A DNA stretch of 11,644 nucleotides, from NCBI GenBank assembly GCA_030267965.1, contig BRYA01000635.1:75239-86882 (forward strand), written 5' to 3'. The stretch is from Triparma columacea (taxonomy: Eukaryota > Sar > Bolidophyceae > Parmales > Triparmaceae). Numbering within the stretch: position 1 is the first letter of the stretch; every line of letters starts with the position of its first letter. Shown here in pieces: positions 9,401-11,644 of the stretch. The position numbers and the translations under genes are program-made. Below the pieces are notes generated by a model that ran no database searches, was not told the origin of the DNA, and saw nothing but the letters and a program-made list of their open reading frames with translations.

Positions 9401-11526
9401 AAGAACAGCCAGAATGGTTTACTGATCAATTGAAGGCAAAAGTCCCAGTTGAGTTCATTCCAGGAGCAGGAGATGCTAGAAGAAGAGAAAGTGTCAGAAG
9501 AGCAAGTGTTGATGCTGAAGCTGAGGGTGGTCTAGCAGGTGCTTTGGAAGTGATTATTAGAAGGGTAAGTGTTGGAGGCGCAGATGGTGGAGATATTGTA
9601 GGGATAGGAGGTGGGAAGGCTAAAGTAAGCAGTTTTTTGCCGATAGAAGATGGGGAAAAAATGGGCAAGCAGCTGATGCAAAGGTTGAAGGAGAAGCAAC
9701 AAGGGAAGAGTGAGGTTGAGGTTGTAAAGGAATTTATCTCAATCAATAAAGCACTGAAAGTGCTTGTAGAGCAAAACAATTTTGTCGGAACCATGTTGTG
9801 CGCTGTGGTGAGGAACAAGCTGAAAAGAGATGCTGCAAAGGAGGGCTTGAATGAGAATGAGGAAGAAGCCAAGGGGTGGAAGATCGGGAGTGAGCTGACA
9901 AAGACCATGTCAGTTACAAACTCTGTTGAGGAAGCAATAAGTTTATGGGCCGAGAAGCACTCTGAAGTGCAAGAAGTCATGAGAGAGCATGGCTGGCTAA
10001 GACAAATGCTCAAGGTTATTGTTAAGGAGTTATACCTCAAGACAAATTTTGGCTTGAAAGCACGGGTGACTATTGGTGCTGTCACAAGCATGACTGATTT
10101 GGTGACTGATGTGTATGTGACGTACATGTTTTGGAGTGATGAGAAGTATGGGTACTTTAAGGCTTCTTTGGCAAGTTTGGTATTGTCCATGGGGATACAG
10201 ATGCTTTTTGTTTGGGGACAAAACAAAAAGTTGGGGATGAAGAGGGTGACAAGGGAATGGTTTCCAATCTTGCTTGGGTACAAACCTGCTGTTGATGCTT
10301 ACAGGGTGGCAACTGGAGCAAAGCAAGAGGTTGGGACTGCACTTGACCCAATGCTTGAGATGACATTCATGAAAGGAATTGAGATGTTTGCTGAGGCAAT
10401 TCCTGGAGTGATTATCCAACTTATGGCTATAGCAACCAGTGACAAAAGTGTTGGAGTTACAGCATGGCTTTCAGTTGCAGTGTCAGCAATTACAACAGGT
10501 TTTGCCTCTGCAACAATAAGTTATGACTGGGACACAGACCCTGCTAGGAGAGAAACGGCACCAGCCTTCTATGGGTATATACCAGCAAAAGCAAGCAAGA
10601 GAACAGTAGTGTTTGTGTCTATGATGCTGTTGTCAGCAGGGATGCTTCTAATAAGGTGTACAACAATAGTTTTTCTTGGATTGGTTGGAGGTAGTTGGGC
10701 CTTTCTCTACATTGGCGCCGACCTTGGCCTGTACATTTTGTTTAAGATATTGAGGGGAGACTTTTGGTACTGGATACCATATGGGGGTAAGGCAGAAATT
10801 GTGAGTAGCATTCTAATGAGAGTGATTGTAAAGATCATTATAGACTTCACATCAAATATGCAGGCGAGACATCCTAACGAAGTTGGGGGGGCATATTGGT
10901 TGTTTGGTCTTCTATTGACAATGGGGAGCCTACCAGTGTCAATATATATATATCTATTTTCTCCTTATGTAGATGACAACCCAATAGATATTGCATCAGT
11001 TATAGTGAAGTATATCATACCAGTAACTACCATATGCCTTGGTGTTTTCTTTTTTAACATTGAGAGGAAGTACTTGCACACCTTCTGGAGTACACAGAGG
11101 TCAAAGGATATGTCAATGGCATATTTTCTTGAAGGAGAAAGTGATGCAATAAAGTTTATGGTATTTTATTTCTCAAGGCATCAATGGGTCTCAATTGAAG
11201 GAGAAGTTAAGAAATGGGTTAGATTAAACTGGGCAAAATGGGAAGAGGAGAAGCCAGAGTGGTTTACTGATGTTATGAAGGGTAAAGTACCTGTCGAATT
11301 TATTCCATCAGATGGAGATGCTAGAAGGAGAGAGAGTGTGAGGAGAGCAAGTGTTGATGATGAATCTGAGGGTGGTCTAGCAGGCACTTTGAGAGCAAGC
11401 ATTAGGAGAGCAAGTGTTGGAGGCGCTGATGGTGGAGATATTATAGGGGTAGGAGGTGGGAAGGGTAAAGTAAGCAGTATTGTGCCAATAGAAGATGAAG
11501 AAGAGAAAGAAGGTGAAGTGATTTAA
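241..11526 (+). CDS. Giant START-like / triple Xkr-like multi-pass membrane protein (5' partial, 8 exons in window)
   Basis: Proposed join: 241-411, 558-734, 898-1068, 1237-1346, 1686-1863, 1996-2028, 2163-2195, 2330-11526. Every junction is GT-AG and keeps one open frame ending in TAA at 11524-11526, giving at least 3356 residues. The order is an acidic disordered N-terminal part, four START-like units plus a shorter fifth, then three repeats of helical pair, Xkr-like membrane domain, W-rich linker and RRxS tail. START domains bind lipids in a helix-grip pocket; Xkr/CED-8 proteins scramble phospholipids between bilayer leaflets. Both assignments rest on motif order and spacing. I infer a membrane protein that senses or moves lipids and is controlled through its tails. 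The 5' end is missing: no in-frame Met occurs in exon 241-411, and the Met at 2521 lies in an open frame that continues upstream. A shorter model starting at 2521 is possible but ignores the strong splice evidence. The exon structure has no transcript support here. Confidence 0.8.
412..557 (+). other. Intron a (146 nt)
   Basis: GTAAGC donor and CCCCGCAG acceptor. An ACTAAT branch-like motif lies near 476-481. An 8-G run at about 461-468 and a 7-C run at about 547-553 could base pair. Confidence 0.7.
558..734 (+). other. Coding exon b (177 nt, phase 1-1)
   Basis: Acceptor at 557, donor CGAG|GTGAGT at 734/735. It encodes 59 residues of acidic, Pro/Ser/Lys-rich sequence ending in E-G-V-E-R, an ending shared with exon c. 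An ATG at 560 lies two bases inside the exon and could serve as an alternative start, but the frame is open into exon a when spliced. Confidence 0.75.
735..897 (+). other. Intron b (163 nt)
   Basis: GTGAGTTCG donor, purine-rich first half, CTAAT at about 844-848, and acceptor ATCACAG at 897 with a second in-phase AG at 900. Bases 811-829 match 1149-1167 of intron c at 17 of 19 positions. Confidence 0.75.
898..1068 (+). other. Coding exon c (171 nt, phase 1-1)
   Basis: Joins intron b acceptor to donor AGAG|GTGAGA at 1068/1069 and is open throughout. It encodes 57 hydrophilic residues, Ser/Thr/Glu-rich, ending A-E-G-V-E-R like exon b. No domain is recognised; it appears to be a duplicate of the exon b unit. 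Confidence 0.75.
1069..1236 (+). other. Intron c (168 nt)
   Basis: GTGAGA donor, G-rich first half, pyrimidine-rich second half, ATTCACAG acceptor at 1236. The acceptor restores the same split-codon phase. Earlier AGs at about 1149 and 1171 are weaker and would not align with the intron b homology. Confidence 0.7.
1237..1346 (+). other. Coding exon d (110 nt, phase 1-0)
   Basis: Begins after the 1236 acceptor and ends GAAGAG|GTGAGG at 1346/1347 on a codon boundary. It encodes a Gly/Asp/Ser-rich segment ending in D-D-L-E-E. It is the only exon in the set without symmetric phases; together with exon e it sums to 288 nt, a whole number of codons. Confidence 0.7.
1347..1685 (+). other. Intron d (339 nt), possibly two introns back to back
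   Basis: GTGAGG donor at 1347 and CTCACAG acceptor at 1685, matching phase 0 on both sides. It is about twice the length of the other introns and carries an internal CACAG|GTGAG at 1526/1527. Branch-like CTAAC motifs sit near 1475 and again at about 1642-1652, one for each half. I see no coding exon inside it. Confidence 0.7.
1522..1531 (+). promoter_or_regulatory. Candidate recursive splice site (zero-length exon)
   Basis: A pyrimidine-containing stretch ends in TCACAG at 1526 and is followed at once by GTGAGA at 1527. It splits intron d into 180 and 159 nt, each close to the size of neighbouring introns. This arrangement would allow two-step removal without adding coding sequence. It could also be chance. 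Confidence 0.4.
1686..1863 (+). other. Coding exon e (178 nt, phase 0-1)
   Basis: Open from GAA at 1686 to the lone G at 1863 before GTGAGT. It encodes a Glu/Asp/Lys-rich start, then a mixed segment ending P-H-W-D-A-E-R, which resembles the H-E-D-A units of the next two exons. A second CAG at 1696-1698 would enter the same frame with a different phase and is less likely. Confidence 0.75.
1864..1995 (+). other. Intron e (132 nt)
   Basis: GTGAGTTCG donor, two G6-7 runs near the 5' end, CCTAAT branch-like motif about 20 nt before the ACCGCAG acceptor at 1995. Confidence 0.75.
1996..2028 (+). other. Coding microexon f (33 nt)
   Basis: Exactly 11 codons in phase 1-1, flanked by CGCAG and GTGAGT. 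With the borrowed G it encodes D-S-E-N-G-H-E-D-A-G-Q. It pairs with microexon g at 22 of 33 bases, which supports both as real exons. Skipping either one would keep the frame. Confidence 0.75.
2029..2162 (+). other. Intron f (134 nt)
   Basis: GTGAGTTG donor and CTTCGCAG acceptor at 2162. Its length equals that of intron g. The second half is T/C-rich. Confidence 0.75.
2163..2195 (+). other. Coding microexon g (33 nt)
   Basis: Eleven codons in phase 1-1 giving V-S-K-S-S-H-E-D-A-R-R, a copy of the preceding microexon (shared S, H-E-D-A). The donor is CGAG|GTGAGT at 2195/2196. The final G joins AA of the terminal exon as Glu. Confidence 0.75.
2196..2329 (+). other. Intron g (134 nt)
   Basis: GTGAGTTTGGG donor; the last 40 nt are a strong T- and C-rich tract with two C6 runs ending CCCCAG at 2329. 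Confidence 0.8.
2626..3210 (+). other. START-like unit A (residues ~36-230)
   Basis: A divergent first lipid-binding-type unit: an amphipathic start (E-L-V-K-L-L-E-E-R), then alternating beta-like segments including R-L-V-Y-W-Q-H-Y and V-T-V-V-G-T-L-K-V, then a charged Ser/Arg segment. It shares order and size with units B-D but is weakest in motif terms. A Lys/Arg/Glu-rich helical linker of about 60 residues follows. Confidence 0.45.
3391..4065 (+). other. START-like unit B (residues ~291-515)
   Basis: Opens with an acidic helix (T-E-E-E-D-R-M-L-K), proceeds through W-G-A-F-G-V-T-V-D and L-A-E-L-S-L-V-D strands and aromatic strands (F-E-A-W-F-T-W, A-Y-F-F-Y-E-I), and ends F-S-G-I-H-K-T-L then a long helix. 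The length (~225 residues) and strand-then-C-terminal-helix layout fit a START/SRPBCC fold. The ligand cannot be read from sequence. Confidence 0.55.
4108..4800 (+). other. START-like unit C (residues ~530-760)
   Basis: Starts L-E-E-D-Q-K-K-V-F, contains S-P-Y-E-G-M-K-M-E-I and D-C-T-A-E-V-A-A-A-W-Y-F-E-Y-C, the latter like the start of protist START domains where a helix follows the first strands. The closing part D-F-G-G-F-I-P-L-K-I-V-E-K-K is a typical START C-terminal strand-to-helix turn. Its equivalent in unit D is D-L-G-G-I-F-F-S-S-V-V-D-K. Confidence 0.65.
4819..5520 (+). other. START-like unit D (residues ~767-1000)
   Basis: Same order as unit C: acidic helix (T-K-E-E-E-E-A-I), S-P-D-E-R-V-K-M-K-L, V-D-A-S-V-E-E-C-A-A-Y-E-F, several aromatic strands, then V-D-L-G-G-I-F-F and a helical D-L-R-K-K-F-D-K segment. 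It is the clearest pair with unit C, so the two probably arose by duplication. Confidence 0.65.
5521..5871 (+). other. Short START-like unit E (residues ~1001-1117)
   Basis: About 117 residues that mirror the first half of units C and D: H-F-D-E-I-D-G near the start, then short strands (I-T-V-R-S-S, L-V-I-H-R-V, I-L-V-I-T-V-E-H) with H-M-E-V-A-A-Y-F-W in the position of the A-A-W helix. It is half the usual length, and the closing G-G-x-[IF]-P-type segment is absent. Either a degenerate copy or an adapter between the START array and the membrane modules. Confidence 0.4.
5941..6354 (+). other. Soluble helical domain of module 1 (residues ~1141-1278)
   Basis: Predicted all-helical and highly charged. 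It contains two similar halves that each run from a G-x-x-[LM] helix to [FW]-[ML]-R-x-M-L followed by a helix ending in L (F-M-R-T-M-L and W-L-R-P-M-L). Equivalent domains precede the other two membrane domains. I do not recognise a named family. Confidence 0.6.
6355..7395 (+). other. Xkr-like membrane domain 1 (residues ~1279-1625)
   Basis: Eight to nine hydrophobic segments. The order of marks matches my recollection of XK-related proteins: D-x-x-T-D in the first helix (D1294, D1298), then K-Y-x-Y-F-K-A-S, a W-F-P/K-P-A-V-D segment, E-M-F-A-E-A-I-P (E1389, E1393), S-A-L-T-T-G-F-A-S, and L-R-G-D-F-W-Y-W (D1515), followed by R-V-T-V-K and two last helices. In Xkr8 and CED-8 such acidic residues lie within the membrane in a lipid-scrambling path. 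Alternatives are a lineage-specific membrane family with similar topology. Confidence 0.6.
7480..7566 (+). other. W-rich linker of module 1 (residues ~1654-1682)
   Basis: After the last membrane helix comes H-H-W, then W-V-x-x-N-W-x-x-W-E-E-E-K-P-E-W-F. The pattern recurs in each module at the same place and leads to V-P-V-E-Y-I-P. I associate it with membrane and kinase-linked proteins of stramenopile algae, from memory only. Its role is unknown; a structured cytosolic cap is plausible. Confidence 0.6.
7621..7722 (+). other. Phosphosite tail 1 (RRxS x3, residues 1701-1734)
   Basis: R-R-R-E-S-V-R-R-A-S-V, then an acidic Gly-rich spacer, then I-R-R-A-S-V-G. The serines at 1706, 1711 and 1732 each fit R-R-x-S, the classic PKA-type consensus, and the last is close to the Kemptide core. 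Confidence 0.75.
7771..8205 (+). other. Soluble helical domain of module 2 (residues ~1751-1895)
   Basis: The most divergent of the three helical domains, but it keeps both halves: I-G-K-L-L-G-E-R-L to F-V-T-P-M-L, then I-G-E-S-L-A-R-S-L to W-F-R-P-M-L. It ends directly at W-G-L-K-A-R, the start of the membrane domain. Confidence 0.55.
8206..9240 (+). other. Xkr-like membrane domain 2 (residues ~1896-2240)
   Basis: Close copy of domain 1, offset by exactly 617 residues at three checked points. Retained acidic marks are D1911, D1915, E2006, E2010 and D2132. DNA similarity to copy 1 is high, including at many third codon positions, so the duplication or a conversion event is fairly recent. Confidence 0.6.
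9331..9420 (+). other. W-rich linker of module 2
   Basis: R-R-H-W-V-S-I-E, then W-V-E-L-N-W-A-K-W-E-E-E-Q-P-E-W-F, as in modules 1 and 3, followed by V-P-V-E-F-I-P. Confidence 0.6.
9475..9576 (+). other. Phosphosite tail 2 (RRxS x3)
   Basis: Same 102-nt length as tails 1 and 3. Candidate serines are residues 2324, 2329 and 2350. The last site reads I-R-R-V-S-V-G, with Val for Ala, which still fits R-R-x-S. Bases 9499-9545 are identical to 7645-7691 of tail 1. Confidence 0.75.
9646..10050 (+). other. Soluble helical domain of module 3 (residues ~2376-2510)
   Basis: Reads M-G-K-Q-L-M-Q-R-L to F-V-G-T-M-L, then I-G-S-E-L to W-L-R-Q-M-L. It is closer to the module 1 version than to module 2, although the module 1 membrane domain is closer to module 2. 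Confidence 0.55.
10051..11085 (+). other. Xkr-like membrane domain 3 (residues ~2511-2855)
   Basis: Third copy, offset 615 residues from copy 2. It keeps D2526, D2530, E2621, E2625 and the R-G-D-F Asp at 2747, and is more diverged elsewhere. A short AT repeat at 10942-10953 codes for S-I-Y-I-Y in the loop before the last helix. Confidence 0.6.
11176..11265 (+). other. W-rich linker of module 3
   Basis: R-H-Q-W-V-S-I-E, then W-V-R-L-N-W-A-K-W-E-E-E-K-P-E-W-F, nearly the same as module 2. Confidence 0.6.
11320..11421 (+). other. Phosphosite tail 3 (RRxS x3)
   Basis: R-R-R-E-S-V-R-R-A-S-V, then a slightly altered acidic spacer, then I-R-R-A-S-V-G; serines 2939, 2944 and 2965. It is followed by a Gly-rich segment and an acidic C-terminus (P-I-E-D-E-E-E-K-E-G). 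Confidence 0.75.
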
Positions 11527-11644
11527 ATGTGAAAAACAACATTCACAAATAGATCAATAGATCAGAAAATAGTTAAAAAACATAAAATGATAAGAAGGAT
11601 CAACAGGAAAATAGGTAAAACACAAGTATGTGTTACAAATTAGA
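11527..11644 (+). other. 3' UTR or flank
   Basis: A-rich sequence with repeated ATAGATCA-like words and no further coding. I see no canonical AATAAA, so no polyadenylation site is assigned. Confidence 0.5.

Larger units (their letters stand above)
2330..11526 (+). other. Terminal coding exon, 9.2 kb, intronless
   Basis: The acceptor is a C-rich tract ending in CAG at 2327-2329. The first two bases complete a split Glu codon begun by the G at 2195, and the frame stays open for 9197 nt to TAA. Residues before the Met at 2521 are hydrophilic and rich in His, Pro, Thr and Ala, continuing the character of the short exons. This exon holds all recognisable domains. The first ~1 kb uses many C- and G-ending codons, while the tandem modules from about 6 kb onward use more T- and A-ending codons, so composition drifts along the exon. 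Confidence 0.85.
5941..11526 (+). repeat. Three tandem ~1.85 kb coding repeats
   Basis: The G-L-K-[TA]-R anchor lies at 6355, 8206 and 10051, giving periods of 1851 and 1845 nt. Each copy runs helical domain, membrane domain, W-rich linker, RRxS tail. The third copy is followed by a short segment equivalent to the opening of the next copy, then stop. Confidence 0.9.

Noticed and set aside
9426..10283. 285-codon open frame on the minus strand
   Set aside because: It lies fully opposite the third helical and membrane region, whose sense frame has clear repeats and conserved motifs. The antisense translation has no recognisable domain and reflects purine-rich sense codons.
10942..10953. AT dinucleotide microsatellite
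   Set aside because: Only about six repeats, inside a coding loop; noted with membrane domain 3 but too short to be notable.
1..11644. Bacterial operon, CRISPR array, tRNA or rRNA genes, transposon ends
   Set aside because: No spaced palindromic repeats, RNA gene signatures, terminal inverted repeats or transposase-like coding were seen, and the gene structure is eukaryotic.

Overview
The window looks like nuclear DNA from a eukaryotic alga or other protist. It holds most of one very large gene on the + strand: seven short 5' exons separated by 132-339 nt GT-AG introns, then a single 9.2 kb terminal exon. Splice sites follow a GTGAGT...(C/T)AG pattern. The protein style suggests a stramenopile, with a bolidophyte (Triparma-like) alga my best guess: START-like repeats, a multi-pass membrane core, and an NW-x-x-W-E-E-E-x-P-E-W-F linker followed by Arg/Ser-rich tails. 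That placement is recognition from memory, not a search result.

Layout. Bases 1-240 are the 3' part of an intron that carries a G-rich minisatellite of about 25 bp period. Exons at 241-411, 558-734, 898-1068, 1237-1346, 1686-1863, 1996-2028 and 2163-2195 join in one open frame to the terminal exon 2330-11526 (stop TAA). I read the junctions by hand and every phase matches, giving at least 3356 residues. The first exon(s) and promoter lie upstream of the window. The first Met of the terminal exon (base 2521) is probably internal, because the frame stays open upstream to the acceptor at 2329. Residue numbers below count that Met as 1; add about 355 for the joined product. Bases 11527-11644 are A-rich 3' UTR or flank.

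Protein architecture, N to C: (i) about 400 residues of acidic, low-complexity, probably disordered sequence built from duplicated exons; (ii) four START-like (lipid-binding helix-grip) units and a shorter fifth one (residues ~36-1117); (iii) three tandem copies, about 616 residues apart, of a module made of a soluble helical pair, an eight-to-nine-helix membrane domain that I match to the XK-related (Xkr/CED-8) phospholipid scramblase family, the W-rich linker, and a tail with three Arg-Arg-x-Ser sites. The C-terminus stops just inside what would be the start of a fourth module.

Working model (inference): a membrane giant in which lipid-binding START-like domains are tied to three scramblase-like pores, with basophilic-kinase sites on each tail. 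The most notable points are the triple Xkr-like fusion, nine Kemptide-like phosphosites, a back-to-back acceptor/donor at 1526/1527 that resembles a recursive splice site, and the roughly 167-bp quantised exon-intron layout of the 5' part.
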